NCBI GenBank assembly: GCA_964236465.1
Contig: CAXSBZ010000002.1
Location: forward strand, 62,001-126,000
DNA length: 64,000 bases
From: Mucilaginibacter_A sp964236465
GTDB taxonomy: Bacteria > Bacteroidota > Bacteroidia > Sphingobacteriales > Sphingobacteriaceae
Reading direction: 5' to 3'
The translations under genes were made by a program, and so were the position numbers. Of this stretch, positions 45,044 to 54,639 are shown in pieces. Below the pieces are notes generated by a model. That model had not been told where the DNA came from. It saw only the letters and a list, made by a program, of their open reading frames with translations, and ran no database searches. Positions within the stretch are counted from its first letter, which is position 1. Each line of letters opens with the position of its first letter.

Positions 45044-45230
45044 AGAAATTTTCTTGTGCCTTAAATATAATTTGTTTTTGGGGAAGCTAAAATAATAATT
45101 ACTGTAGAAATATATTATATGGTGATTTTCAATATGTTACAAATTAATTTCTAAAAACCTTGAAACTTTTTATTCAAAGTAAAGTCAATGGCATCATATT
45201 GGAAAAGATTTAAGCAGAACACTGTAAAAC

Positions 45231-45413
45231 ATGACTACTAAAAACAGCATTCCCGACAAAAGTTCTGAAGAAAAAGATTGGGCTGATCCATCAAATCCGG
45301 AGAAGCCCAATGATAACAGAGATGAAGAGCAATTTACGCGGCAAGTAAATGAAGCTAAGAGAAGAAAGAATAATTTAACAGAAAAAGACCACATCGATAA
45401 ACCCAAAAAGTAA
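45231..45413 (+). CDS. Small hydrophilic protein
   Basis: A 60-residue, highly charged, Pro/Asn/Lys-rich protein (for example DWADPSNPEKPNDNRDEEQF). It looks disordered and has no membrane segment. I do not recognise it. Coding is supported only by the open frame, its composition and its position, 28 bases before another small frame in the same direction. Confidence 0.5.
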   Translation: MTTKNSIPDKSSEEKDWADPSNPEKPNDNRDEEQFTRQVNEAKRRKNNLTEKDHIDKPKK

Positions 45414-45441
45414 ATTTTTTAAAATATCCAATCTAGCAATT

Positions 45442-45582
45442 ATGAAAAGCAATCTGTCCTCTATCAATAAAATGATCAAAAACTTTGATAAAGAGTTGAA
45501 ACAATTATTAACTAACGAATTAGAAATCAACAAAATCAACCTTAAAAAAACAAATAACCTTAATTTTTCTAAGACAGAATAA
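45442..45582 (+). CDS. 46-residue lysine-rich small protein (candidate)
   Basis: An open frame from ATG 45442 to TAA 45582 encodes MKSNLSSINKMIKNFDKELK and continues for 46 residues in a helical, Lys/Asn/Leu-rich pattern. It follows the gene at 45231 by 28 bases and precedes a terminator at 45621, which supports a two-gene unit. Function is unknown. Confidence 0.45.
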   Translation: MKSNLSSINKMIKNFDKELKQLLTNELEINKINLKKTNNLNFSKTE

Positions 45583-45620
45583 ACTAGAATTTGTATAAAA
45601 GATATATTATTTAAAAAGGT

Positions 45621-45653
45621 AAAAAGGCTTTGTTCAGTTGAACAAAGCCTTTT
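45621..45653. terminator. Terminator for small genes and TonB receptor
   Basis: AAAAAGGCTTTGTTCA and TGAACAAAGCCTTTT form a stem of about 15 bp with a two-base turn, between converging genes. Confidence 0.85.
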
Positions 45654-45675
45654 GTATTTTGATGAAATTTAAGTG

Positions 45676-48396
45676 TTATTTTAAGAGCTGATCAAACAAT
45701 AAAGAAACATAATAAACTGCGCCAATTTGCGGATTACCGTAGGAAGTAACGTAATATTTATTCAAAACATTTGATCCGCCTACTTTTATAGTACATTTTG
45801 CAGAAGTGATTTTGTAAGACACCTGCGCATCAACCGTCCCGAAAGCCGGAACGATGCCGGTTGCAAAAGGAGATTCCCACAAAAACTGGTCTTGCCAGCG
45901 ATACTGCACATTGGCACCAATATTTTTGTAAATGTTACTGCTGTTGATACCCAGATTATACCGGTAAGCAGGCGTGTTGTATTGATTGAACAATCCATTG
46001 CTTGAGCTGGTCAATTTGTTGTAGGAAACGTTTCCGGTTACATTAAATTTATACAACTGGTAATCTGCACCAACAGCAAAACCATTGGTTTTAACTTTTG
46101 CCGGGTTGTTTACAGACGTTGTATAAACCTGATAATTCGCCAATCCCGCCGGGTTTCCCGGAGTTGGGTTTTGAATGAGAATTTGGTTGGAAATAAAGTT
46201 TTTATATTGATTGTAATAGTAATAAGCATCGAGCAGAAGCTTAGTGGTTACCAAACCTTTGTACCCGATTTCGTAAGCTTGTACGCTTTCCGGCTTAAAG
46301 TTTGTAAATGTATACGGTTGTAAAACAGCAGGATTGCCGGTTGCACTAAATTGCTGAAAACTTTGTAATGTGTAACCTTTGTTGGTGTTTAAATTATATT
46401 TATCAATCAGTTCCGGCAAACCACCAATAATCCTGGTACTTGGGCGTACCAGCAGATCAATGTATTGGTTTTGAGTAGTTGGATTCCGATAGCCGGTTTG
46501 ATAAGAAACCCGGATATTATTGTTCGGCAAAAATGTATAAACACCGGAAATGCGCGGCGTAAACTGGCCTTCAAAATTTTGGTTTTTATCGTAACGCAAA
46601 GAACCGGTTAGCTTTAATTTTTCATCTAAAAGCTTTTTAACTACTTGTGTATAAGCACCAACTTCGTTAATGTTGATACTTCTGCTGAGATCATCAAACA
46701 GCGTTCCGTCAGAATGCAGCTTGTAAACGCGGTAGTTGGCACCCACCAAAATATCAACCGCATTGTTTAGCAGTTTGGAAAAGTTGTACATGCCTTCTGC
46801 ATTGTACAGATTGGATTTATCATTGAATTTAGCACCGCCGCCGGGGCCGATAGTTTTGCCGGTTATTTGATCTTTCAAAGTTTGAAATGCTGCTGATCCG
46901 GGCTGCGGCCGGCCGTTATCTGCAACAGCGCGGGCAATTTGCTGCGCTACGGCATCACTTTGGGGGCCGGCTAATCCAATGGGTGTTAAAACAAGCGGAC
47001 TTCCAAGCCGCGCACCGTTATAAACCTGTGCAAATTGTGTAAACCAGGTGGTTGATGGCTTCCAGTATTCATTGATCAAAGTTCCTAAAGCTGTTGCATT
47101 GTAAGCATCGCCTGAGCGTTCCTGAGTAGTGTATCCGCGCAAAAAGAAATCTGCACCGCGCAATTCTAATTTGTACTGGCCTAAAGTAAAATTCTTTAAA
47201 GAATACCGATCAGAACCGGTATAGACTGAAGTACCAACGCCATAATTTGCCTGTGCAATCGCTTCCAGGTTATCATTGAACTTATAGTGCAAAGCACCCA
47301 AAGTTTTGATAGATTTTGTAGTGTAATCAACCAAAGTATTTTCATTGTAGCCGGTGCGCGAAACGGTTTGCCCATTCAGCAGTCCAGCCGTGATACCAAA
47401 AGTAGTGTTAATTTCATCGCCATAAACATTCACCCCATCATAATTCGGGTCGCTTGTACGCGTTCCTGTTTTGGTTGTCAGGTTCAAACGGTTATAATCT
47501 GTATAATTTCTGGCCTGCCAATCGTTTGCTTTCAGGTAAGAAAAATCAACCTTAAAAGCAAAACGATTGTTGAACGCTTTGGCAAAACGCAAACTGTAAT
47601 CATTATAAATCGATGCTTTTTGCTGCGGATCGTTTACGTGGTTGACACCGGTTTTCAGCAAAACACTTAAACCCTGATAGGTAAACGGGCTTTTGGAAGT
47701 CATCAGCAAAGTTCCGTTGATGCCGCCGGCTCCGTACAAAGCCGAAGACGCGCCGGGCAGCAATTCGGCGTTGTCCACATCAATTTCAGAAAGCCCGACA
47801 ATATTGCCGATAGAGAAATTCAATCCCGGAGCCTGGTTGTCCATGCCATCTACAAACTGGTTGAAACGCTCATTGCCATTGGAATTAAAACCGCGCGTGT
47901 TGATGGATTTAAAAGTTAAACTTTGCGCGCTCAATTCCACGCCTTTTAAATTGGCTAAAGCATCATAAAAAGATGGTGCGGCAGCTTGCTGAATGGCAGC
48001 AGCACTCATCCGCTCGATGGAAACCGGCGATTCCAAAATCCTTTCCGGTGTGCGTGAGGCCGCAACAACCACTTCCTGGCCTAAAATCCCTTGCTGGTTT
48101 AATTCAAAATTCAAATTAGTGGAAGAACCGGTTATTTGCTGTTCGATAGTTTGATAACCGATGTAAGAAACAACCAACGTAAAAGGCTTTTGCCTGGTGG
48201 TTTTGAAGCTGAAACGGCCGCCGGCATCTGTAGAAGTACCCGAACCGCCTTTTAACGATACGGTTACGCCAACCAGTTTTTCTTTAGAAGTTTTATCGGA
48301 AACAGTGCCCGATATGGTTGTTTGTGCAGATAGTTTTGCCTCAGATAAAAAAATAAAAAGAAGCACACAAACCAGGTTTGTAAAAAATGTCTTCAT
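45676..48396 (-). CDS. TonB-dependent outer membrane receptor
   Basis: A 906-residue receptor. It has a signal peptide (about 1-24, ending LSAQT), a carboxypeptidase-regulatory-like domain (TTISGTVSDKTSKEKLVGVT, about 26-110), a plug (VVVAASRTPERILESPVSIE, about 118-235) and a 22-strand barrel ending in aromatic-rich VYYVSLLF. It lacks an adjacent SusD partner, so it is not a typical glycan system; the ligand cannot be inferred. No riboswitch or regulator is seen upstream. No dispersed 12-mer occurs inside this 2.7-kb gene. Confidence 0.93.
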   Translation of the reverse strand: MKTFFTNLVCVLLFIFLSEAKLSAQTTISGTVSDKTSKEKLVGVTVSLKGGSGTSTDAGGRFSFKTTRQKPFTLVVSYIGYQTIEQQITGSSTNLNFELNQQGILGQEVVVAASRTPERILESPVSIERMSAAAIQQAAAPSFYDALANLKGVELSAQSLTFKSINTRGFNSNGNERFNQFVDGMDNQAPGLNFSIGNIVGLSEIDVDNAELLPGASSALYGAGGINGTLLMTSKSPFTYQGLSVLLKTGVNHVNDPQQKASIYNDYSLRFAKAFNNRFAFKVDFSYLKANDWQARNYTDYNRLNLTTKTGTRTSDPNYDGVNVYGDEINTTFGITAGLLNGQTVSRTGYNENTLVDYTTKSIKTLGALHYKFNDNLEAIAQANYGVGTSVYTGSDRYSLKNFTLGQYKLELRGADFFLRGYTTQERSGDAYNATALGTLINEYWKPSTTWFTQFAQVYNGARLGSPLVLTPIGLAGPQSDAVAQQIARAVADNGRPQPGSAAFQTLKDQITGKTIGPGGGAKFNDKSNLYNAEGMYNFSKLLNNAVDILVGANYRVYKLHSDGTLFDDLSRSININEVGAYTQVVKKLLDEKLKLTGSLRYDKNQNFEGQFTPRISGVYTFLPNNNIRVSYQTGYRNPTTQNQYIDLLVRPSTRIIGGLPELIDKYNLNTNKGYTLQSFQQFSATGNPAVLQPYTFTNFKPESVQAYEIGYKGLVTTKLLLDAYYYYNQYKNFISNQILIQNPTPGNPAGLANYQVYTTSVNNPAKVKTNGFAVGADYQLYKFNVTGNVSYNKLTSSSNGLFNQYNTPAYRYNLGINSSNIYKNIGANVQYRWQDQFLWESPFATGIVPAFGTVDAQVSYKITSAKCTIKVGGSNVLNKYYVTSYGNPQIGAVYYVSLLFDQLLK

Positions 48397-48483
48397 AAAA
48401 TTACAATAATTAAGTTTAGGTTGATTTTTTAAAAACTATCAGTTAAAAAAGCTTATGTAAAAGAAGACAAATTTTTTTGCAGA

Positions 48484-48552
48484 TAAAAGAAGTATTTAAT
48501 AAATTATTAAGGTTGTACGCTGATAATAAAGCAGTTGCTGATGCTTCTTTTA
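48484..48552. repeat. Converging pair of 12-mers between TonB receptor and lpxB
   Basis: TAAAAGAAGTAT (48484-48495) and ATGCTTCTTTTA (48541-48552) point toward each other, 45 bases apart. The second is followed by GCACCCTTTTTTCA, matching the TTTTTAGGNTG side of the extended consensus only loosely. Confidence 0.8.
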
Positions 48553-48572
48553 GCACCCTTTTTTCAATAAGG

Positions 48573-49682
48573 TTATTTTCCGAGATAGCCAATCATCAAA
48601 TCAGCCGTTTTTGCAGATGCGCCGGCCTCGCCCATTTTTTCATCTAAAAGATCGTAATTGTCAAGCATTGTTTGTCGGTAAGTTTGATCGTTTAATAAAC
48701 GTTCTAATTCCTGGCCGACCTTTTCCGGCGTGCAATCCTGCTGGATCAGTTCTTTCACAATTTCCCGGTCCATAATCAAATTCACCAAAGAAATAAAACG
48801 GATTTTGATAACCGCGCGGGCAATGGCAATACTAAGCGGGTTGCCTTTGTACAAAACCACCTGCGGAACATGGAACAAAGCGGTTTCCAAAGTAGCCGTG
48901 CCCGAAGCGACCAAAGCCGCATCGGCATGTTCCAGCAGGTCATAAGTTTGGTTGAAAATAACGGGTACCATTTTTTTGCTTGTAAAAGAAGCATAATGGT
49001 TTTGATCAAAAGAAGGCGCACCGGCAATCACAAACTGATAATTCGGAAATTGATCGACGAGCTGCATCATCACCGGCAAAATCCCTTTCAGTTCCTGTTT
49101 GCGGCTTCCGGGCAGCAAAGCTACAATTGGTTTTTGGCTGAGGTTATTTTGGGCGAGGAACGACTCGTTTTTTTGGTGCCTAAAAACAGCATCGAGCAAA
49201 GGATTGCCAATGTAATCCACTTTCATGTCCCAGGATTTATAAAAATCAACTTCAAAAGGCAGGATGCAAAACATTTTGTCCACCACTTTTTTGATTTTCA
49301 AAACCCGTTTCTGGTTCCAGGCCCAAACTTTTGGCGAAATATAATAGAAAACCTTGAAACCTTTTTCTTTACAAAAAGCGGCAACTTTTAGGTTGAAGCC
49401 GGGAAAATCAATCGGGATAACCACATCCGGTTTCCAAACTGCAATATCTTCCTTGCAACTTTTCATGTTTTTCAGGATTTTGCGTAGGTTCAAAGCCACT
49501 TCCACGAAACCCATGTAAGCCATATCTGCATAATGTTTCACCAACGTTCCGCCTTCGGCCTGCATTAAATCGCCGCCAAAAAAACGAAATTCTGCCTTTG
49601 GATCCCTTGCTTTTAAAGCTGCCATCAAGTTTGCGCCATGCAGATCGCCCGAAGCTTCCCCGGCTATCAGATAGTATTTCAT
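48573..49682 (-). CDS. lpxB: Lipid-A-disaccharide synthase
   Basis: A 369-residue GT19 glycosyltransferase that joins UDP-diacylglucosamine and lipid X in lipid A synthesis. The N-terminus YYLIAGEASGDLHGANLM is diagnostic, with the later LLPGSRKQEL and ASGTATLE motifs. Its start overlaps the preceding small gene by 4 bases. That and surE complete a unit often conserved in Bacteroidota. Two 12-mers lie inside: 48983 (YASFT) and 49181 (DAVFR). Confidence 0.96.
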   Translation of the reverse strand: MKYYLIAGEASGDLHGANLMAALKARDPKAEFRFFGGDLMQAEGGTLVKHYADMAYMGFVEVALNLRKILKNMKSCKEDIAVWKPDVVIPIDFPGFNLKVAAFCKEKGFKVFYYISPKVWAWNQKRVLKIKKVVDKMFCILPFEVDFYKSWDMKVDYIGNPLLDAVFRHQKNESFLAQNNLSQKPIVALLPGSRKQELKGILPVMMQLVDQFPNYQFVIAGAPSFDQNHYASFTSKKMVPVIFNQTYDLLEHADAALVASGTATLETALFHVPQVVLYKGNPLSIAIARAVIKIRFISLVNLIMDREIVKELIQQDCTPEKVGQELERLLNDQTYRQTMLDNYDLLDEKMGEAGASAKTADLMIGYLGK

Positions 49683-49942
49683 CGAAGTTTTATTTTAAAG
49701 ATAAAAGTCAGGATCAGCACCAGAAAAGTTATGAGCAATATGCCAGTTGCCGTTTTATCTGCTTCGGATTTAAAACTAAAACGCACCAAAAACAGATTGG
49801 CCGCAATAGCAATTAGATACGGAACGCCGGGTTTTGCAGGCATAAGCTGATCTTTAAAAATTACTTCAGCCAAAAAATAAGCCAGCAAAGGCAATATCAA
49901 ACCCAGCAGCGCACCAAAAGCATAATTATTTTTAACTGGCAT
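49679..49942 (-). CDS. Small membrane protein between surE and lpxB
   Basis: An 87-residue protein with three hydrophobic helices (about 8-27, 41-54 and 66-83; for example AFGALLGLILPLLAYFLAEV). It ends in a 4-base overlap with the lpxB start, so it is cotranslated. Small membrane proteins at this position recur in related genomes; a role in lipid A or envelope synthesis is only suggested by context. Confidence 0.8.
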   Translation of the reverse strand: MPVKNNYAFGALLGLILPLLAYFLAEVIFKDQLMPAKPGVPYLIAIAANLFLVRFSFKSEADKTATGILLITFLVLILTFIFKIKLR

Positions 49943-49978
49943 CAGCCAAAATTACGAGAATGAAAGAAATAATTTGCA

Positions 49979-50008
49979 ATGCTTCTTTTATCACCCTAAA
50001 AACAGCAG
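49979..50008. repeat. Short hairpin-like 12-mer pair
   Basis: ATGCTTCTTTTA (49979) is followed, six bases after it, by TAAAAACAGCAG (49997), one mismatch from the ACAGCAT form. The arms are opposite but not exactly complementary. It lies between surE and the small membrane gene. Confidence 0.75.
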
Positions 50009-50040
50009 CTTAAAAAGAATAGAAGAATCAGGTTTTTAAT

Positions 50041-50817
50041 TTAACTATTAAATTTCCAGCTGTTTAGCAATCCGATGGCGTGATGTGCGGTCATATCAAA
50101 CTGCACCGGAACCACCGAAACATAATTGTGTTCTAAAGCCCAAACATCAGTATCTTCGCCTTGATCGTTCACCTGGAAAACACCTGTCAGCCAGTAGTAT
50201 TTTCGTTTCTGCGGATCTAAACGCTCGTCAAATTCTTCGGCCCATTTGGCATTTGCCTGCCGACAAATTTTGATGCCTTTTATCTCTTTTGTGTTTGGAA
50301 AGTTGACGTTGAGCAAAGTAGCTTGCGGCAAACCGTGGCTCAAAACCTGTTCTGCAATTTGTTTGATATATTTTTTTGCGGAAGAAAAATCAGCTTCCTG
50401 CGTAAAATCATCCAGCGAAAAACCGATGGACGGAATGCTTTCAATCGCACCTTCTACCGCTGCCGACATCGTGCCGGAATACAGCACATTGATGGAATTA
50501 TTCAAGCCATGATTGATCCCGGAAACGCACAGATCAGGTTTTTTCCCTTTGAAAACCACGTTGACGGCCAGCTTCACACAATCCACCGGCGTGCCCGAGC
50601 ATTTGTACATTTCCACGCCTTCATACAAATCCACTTTGTCCAAACGCAGCGGTTTGCCGATGGTGATGGCGTGGCCCATTCCGGATTGCGGACTATCCGG
50701 CGCAACGACAACTACATGGCCGATTTCCTGCATCACTTCAATCAGCACTTTGATGCCGGGTGCCGTAATGCCATCATCGTTTACGACTAAAATAGTTGGT
50801 TTTGTTGCTTTTGCCAT
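50041..50817 (-). CDS. surE: 5'/3'-nucleotidase SurE
   Basis: A 258-residue SurE phosphatase acting on nucleoside monophosphates. Metal-binding Asp residues are in VVNDDGITAPG, with DSPQSGMGHAIT and SGINHGLNNSINVLYSGT as family motifs. It is first of the surE-small membrane protein-lpxB unit. Full length. Confidence 0.96.
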   Translation of the reverse strand: MAKATKPTILVVNDDGITAPGIKVLIEVMQEIGHVVVVAPDSPQSGMGHAITIGKPLRLDKVDLYEGVEMYKCSGTPVDCVKLAVNVVFKGKKPDLCVSGINHGLNNSINVLYSGTMSAAVEGAIESIPSIGFSLDDFTQEADFSSAKKYIKQIAEQVLSHGLPQATLLNVNFPNTKEIKGIKICRQANAKWAEEFDERLDPQKRKYYWLTGVFQVNDQGEDTDVWALEHNYVSVVPVQFDMTAHHAIGLLNSWKFNS

Positions 50818-50855
50818 GCCGCGAAATTATAAATAAGATTTTTTATATTTGATAG

Positions 50856-51413
50856 ATGCTGACCGCCGAAAATAAAACCAGATATACCGCCGAGGATTAC
50901 ATGCTTTTGGAAGAAGGTGCACCTTTTCAATTAATTGATTATGATTTAATTATGTCGCCTTCGCCCAGTCCATATCACCAAAGAATTTCTTTTGAACTGT
51001 CAATACAACTTGGCATTTTTTTAAGAGCGACAAAAAATAAAGGTTACGCTGCATCTGCACCATTGGATATATTTTTTGATAATGGAAATATCGTCCAACC
51101 AGATTTAATTTATATTTCTGAAAGCAGAAAACCTGAGCTTGTAAAAAATAAAATACAAGGTGCGCCGGATTTAGTAATCGAAATCCTGTCTCCTTCCAAC
51201 GGCTATTACGATTTGCGGCAAAAGAAAGACATTTACGAAAAGTACGGTGTTGCTGAATATATAATAATTGATCCAATTCAGCAATCCGTAGAGGTTCACG
51301 TTTTAAAAGACAATGCTTTTTTTATCGACCAAAAAGTGAAACTTCCAGGCAGTTTTTATTCACTTGTTTTGAAAGAGTTTTCTGTTGATTTAGAAGAACT
51401 TTTTTCAATCTAA
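50856..51413 (+). CDS. Uma2-family nuclease-like protein, paralog 1
   Basis: A 185-residue Uma2 (DUF820) protein with a PD-(D/E)XK nuclease-like fold. The key acids appear in QPDLIYIS and APDLVIEILSPSN, with YEKYGVAEYIIIDP near the C-terminus. The N-terminus DYMLLEEGAPFQLIDYDLIM is nearly identical to the next gene's. These proteins are abundant in some bacteria, and their role is uncertain. It diverges from surE. Confidence 0.9.
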   Translation: MLTAENKTRYTAEDYMLLEEGAPFQLIDYDLIMSPSPSPYHQRISFELSIQLGIFLRATKNKGYAASAPLDIFFDNGNIVQPDLIYISESRKPELVKNKIQGAPDLVIEILSPSNGYYDLRQKKDIYEKYGVAEYIIIDPIQQSVEVHVLKDNAFFIDQKVKLPGSFYSLVLKEFSVDLEELFSI

Positions 51414-51426
51414 CTTTCAATCAATT

Positions 51427-51978
51427 ATGCTTACTGAAACAAAAAACAAATACACTGAAAAAGATTACATGCTTTTGGAAGAAGGTGCACCTTTTCAGTT
51501 GATCAATTATGATTTAATTATGTCTCCCGCACCAACACATTTGCATCAAACAATTATCATTCGTCTTGCACAACACATCTCAAACTATCTGGATAAAACC
51601 AATGACGGAGGCTATTTTTTGATTGCCCCAACTGATGTGAAGTTGAACGATGGCAACATTTTTCAACCCGATTTAATTTTTGTTTCCGCAGAAAACAGGA
51701 AGAAAATAGTTAATGGTAAAATTAATTTTGCGCCGGATTTATGTATCGAAATCCTATCTCCTTCTACTGCTTATTATGATATCAAACACAAAAAAAGAAT
51801 GTATGAAAGTTATGGCGTAAAAGAATATGTGATTATTGATCCTTTGGAAGTGAGCGCAGAAGTTTACAGATCAACCGAACAATCTTTCGCACTTAAAGAA
51901 ACGGTTTATGCGGAAGGAAATCTGGTTTTACAAACAATAGCAGGATTTTCAGTTTCCTTTGAAAAGCTTTTTTTGTAA
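51427..51978 (+). CDS. Uma2-family nuclease-like protein, paralog 2
   Basis: A 183-residue paralog of the gene 13 bases upstream. It shares DYMLLEEGAPFQLINYDLIM, QPDLIFVSAE, APDLCIEILSPST and YESYGVKEYVIIDP, so the putative nuclease residues are kept. The middle and the C-terminus are diverged. The pair is a tandem duplication in one transcription unit; the presence of both could mean a heterodimer. Confidence 0.9.
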   Translation: MLTETKNKYTEKDYMLLEEGAPFQLINYDLIMSPAPTHLHQTIIIRLAQHISNYLDKTNDGGYFLIAPTDVKLNDGNIFQPDLIFVSAENRKKIVNGKINFAPDLCIEILSPSTAYYDIKHKKRMYESYGVKEYVIIDPLEVSAEVYRSTEQSFALKETVYAEGNLVLQTIAGFSVSFEKLFL

Positions 51979-52023
51979 ATAAAAAAGGAAGCCTAAATTA
52001 AGTTTCCTCCAATTTTTAAGTGG

Positions 52024-52056
52024 TAAAAGAAGCATCGAAATCAAATACTTCTTTTA
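52024..52056. repeat. Converging 12-mer hairpin downstream of acs
   Basis: GGTAAAAGAAGCAT and ATACTTCTTTTACC pair around CGAAATCAA, giving a 14-bp stem with one G-T. It lies between the Uma2 genes and the end of acs and is preceded by CAATTTTTAAGT. Confidence 0.87.
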
Positions 52057-52062
52057 CCGATC

Positions 52063-53976
52063 TTATTTAGTTAATGCACCTTCCTTAATTTCTTCCACAA
52101 CAGCCGGATCAAGCAAAGTAGAAGTATCACCTAAATTAGATGTTTCACCTTCCGCAATTTTTCTTAAAATCCTTCGCATAATTTTGCCGGAACGCGTTTT
52201 TGGTAAACCAGTTACAAACTGAATTTTATCAGGTTTGGCAATCGGGCCGATGATGCGCGAAACCGTCATGGTGATATCTTTTCGGGTAAGTTCCTGATCG
52301 CCGTGCATATTCGGGCAAACCACAAAAGCGTAAACGCCCTGTCCTTTAATATCGTGCGGATAACCAACCACCGCAGATTCTACTACATCCGAGTGCATGT
52401 TAATGGCGTTTTCAACCTCCGCAGTACCGATGCGGTGGCCGGAAACGTTTAGCACATCATCCACCCGGCCGGTGATTTTGTAATAACCATTTGCATCACG
52501 CAGGCAGCCATCGCCGGTAAAATACAAATTTGGATAAGTGGCAAAATAAGTGGTCCGGCAACGTTCATTATCGCCGTAAGTAGTGCGCAGCATTCCTGGC
52601 CACGGAAATTTGATGCACAAGTTTCCGCTGACACCGTTCCCTTCAATTTCTTTTCCGTTTTCATCCACCAAAATTGGCTGTACGCCTGGAAGTGGCAGCG
52701 TAGCGTAACCTGGTTTGGTGGGCGTAACGCCTGCAATAGGTGAAATCATCAGTCCGCCGGTTTCTGTTTGCCACCAGGTATCTACAATCGGACAACGATT
52801 TTTACCAATGTGATTGTCAAACCAATGCCAGGCTTCTTCATTGATCGGCTCTCCAACCGAACCTAATTTTTTAAGAGAACTTAGATCATGGTTCTCCACA
52901 TTCTCTAAACCAAAACTCATTAACGAGCGAATGGCTGTTGGTGCAGTGTATAAAATATTGACTTTATACTTATCTACAATATCCCAAAACCTACCGCAAT
53001 CCGGCCAGGTTGGGATACCTTCAAACATCAGCGCAGTTGCACCTTGAGAAAGCGGGCCATAAACAATGTATGAGTGGCCGGTGATCCAGCCGATATCAGC
53101 GGTACAAAAATGCACTTCGCCGGTTTGGTACTGGAAAACATTGGCAAAAGTATAACCGGTATAAACCATGTAGCCGCCGCAAGTGTGCACCACGCCTTTT
53201 GGTTTGCCGGTTGAGCCGGAAGTGTACAAGATAAAAAGCATGTCTTCCGCATCCATTTCTACGGCCGGAAAATCAGCTTGTCCGCTGGTTTCCACTTTTC
53301 GGATTTCATCTTCCCACCAAACATCGCGGCCTTTCAGCATCGAAACTGGCGTGCGGCTTCGGGTTAATACAATTACTTTTTTAACCGATTTGCATTGAAC
53401 GAGGGCATCATCGATGACAGATTTCATCGGTGTTTCTTTATTTCCTCGGAAACCACCATCCGAAGTAATAACCAACGAACACTCGGCATCGTTAATTCTG
53501 TCTGCAATTGATTGTGCCGAAAATCCACCAAAAACAACCGAATGGATTGCGCCGATCCGTGCACAAGCCAAAACGGCAATGGCCAGCTCAGGCACCATCG
53601 GCATGTAAATACAAATCCGGTCACCTTTTTTAGCACCATTATTTTGGAGTGCATGTGCAAACTGACAAACCTTCTGATGCAACTGTTTATAAGTAATTGT
53701 GCGATGATGTTCTTCCGGATCGTTTGGTTCCCAGATGATTGCCGGCTGATCTCCCAAAGTTTCCAGATGCCGGTCCAGGCAGTTTTCTGTAATATTTAGT
53801 TTCGCTCCCGAGAACCATTTGATCTTAGGCTCAGTGAAATTCCAGTCAAGAACCTGATCCCATTTTTTTCGCCATAAAAAATTATCGGCAATTTCTGCCC
53901 AAAACTTTTCTGGTTCGTTGATACTGTATTGATAAACGTTTTGATATTCTTCAAAAGATTTTATTTGCAGGTTCAT
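52063..53976 (-). CDS. acs: Acetyl-CoA synthetase
   Basis: A 637-residue AMP-forming acetate-CoA ligase. The adenylate motif YTSGSTGKPKGVVHT, the WWQTETGG loop, the hinge GRVDDVLNVSGHRI and the C-terminal lysine in KTRSGKIMRR are all present. It makes acetyl-CoA from acetate and is often controlled by lysine acetylation at the last motif. It follows the acetate transporter gene by 72 bases on the same strand, so the two serve acetate uptake and activation together. Confidence 0.97.
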   Translation of the reverse strand: MNLQIKSFEEYQNVYQYSINEPEKFWAEIADNFLWRKKWDQVLDWNFTEPKIKWFSGAKLNITENCLDRHLETLGDQPAIIWEPNDPEEHHRTITYKQLHQKVCQFAHALQNNGAKKGDRICIYMPMVPELAIAVLACARIGAIHSVVFGGFSAQSIADRINDAECSLVITSDGGFRGNKETPMKSVIDDALVQCKSVKKVIVLTRSRTPVSMLKGRDVWWEDEIRKVETSGQADFPAVEMDAEDMLFILYTSGSTGKPKGVVHTCGGYMVYTGYTFANVFQYQTGEVHFCTADIGWITGHSYIVYGPLSQGATALMFEGIPTWPDCGRFWDIVDKYKVNILYTAPTAIRSLMSFGLENVENHDLSSLKKLGSVGEPINEEAWHWFDNHIGKNRCPIVDTWWQTETGGLMISPIAGVTPTKPGYATLPLPGVQPILVDENGKEIEGNGVSGNLCIKFPWPGMLRTTYGDNERCRTTYFATYPNLYFTGDGCLRDANGYYKITGRVDDVLNVSGHRIGTAEVENAINMHSDVVESAVVGYPHDIKGQGVYAFVVCPNMHGDQELTRKDITMTVSRIIGPIAKPDKIQFVTGLPKTRSGKIMRRILRKIAEGETSNLGDTSTLLDPAVVEEIKEGALTK

Positions 53977-54048
53977 TGGGTTGATTATTGTGCCTTCTCG
54001 CTGTAAAACTATAAATTCTGCTTTTGAGTAAGCTGATCTGGTTTATAA

Positions 54049-54639
54049 TTATTTCGTTACGGTGCCAACAGGCCAGAAGTCCCGGCCGTAAACTTCATTC
54101 AGTAAAGTTGCGGCACCGGCATAAATAGCAGAAAACCCACAGACCAATCCTTCATATCCGGCCAAATGCGTAATGGATTTATTACTGGTTGCATCGCCGG
54201 CAGCAAGCAAAAAGAATAGGATGGTTAAGGTTGCGAAAACAAACTGCAGGGCGCGGTTGATCCTTAAAGTTCCGATAAACAGCAATCCTGTAAAAATCCC
54301 CCACATAGTTAAATATGAGGCCATTGCAGTTTCTGAAGCTGCCGGAATCCAGCCTAATTTTGGCATTACAATTAAGCCAACTAAGGTCAGCCAGAAAAAG
54401 CCGTAGGAAATAAAGGCTGTCATCCCGAAAGTATTGTTCTTTTTCGATTCCAGGATTCCGGCAATTACCTGCGCCATTCCGCCATAAAAAATACCCATCG
54501 CCAGGATCATGGAATTGATTTCAAAAAAACCGGCGTTGTGTAAGTTAAGCAAAACGGTAGTCATGCCGAAGCCAAACAAGCCAAGTGGGCCGGGATTGGC
54601 AGAAGAATCCCGAAGAACGAGTTCGTTAATTTCTTTCAT
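54049..54639 (-). CDS. satP: Acetate uptake transporter, SatP/GPR1-FUN34-YaaH family
   Basis: A 196-residue membrane protein with six helices and the family signature NPGPLGLFGFGMTTVLLN (NPAPLGL in E. coli SatP). It moves acetate or succinate with protons. It precedes acs on the same strand, so both are likely one unit. A 12-mer lies upstream at 54753. An ATTTTAGGTTGATAA stretch (54649-54663) before its start looks like an extended-consensus remnant without the core end. Confidence 0.92.
   Translation of the reverse strand: MKEINELVLRDSSANPGPLGLFGFGMTTVLLNLHNAGFFEINSMILAMGIFYGGMAQVIAGILESKKNNTFGMTAFISYGFFWLTLVGLIVMPKLGWIPAASETAMASYLTMWGIFTGLLFIGTLRINRALQFVFATLTILFFLLAAGDATSNKSITHLAGYEGLVCGFSAIYAGAATLLNEVYGRDFWPVGTVTK

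Noticed and set aside
48397..48572. Riboswitch in front of the TonB receptor
   Set aside because: The 176 bases hold two 12-mers and an AT-rich tract. No cobalamin or TPP consensus box could be recognised.
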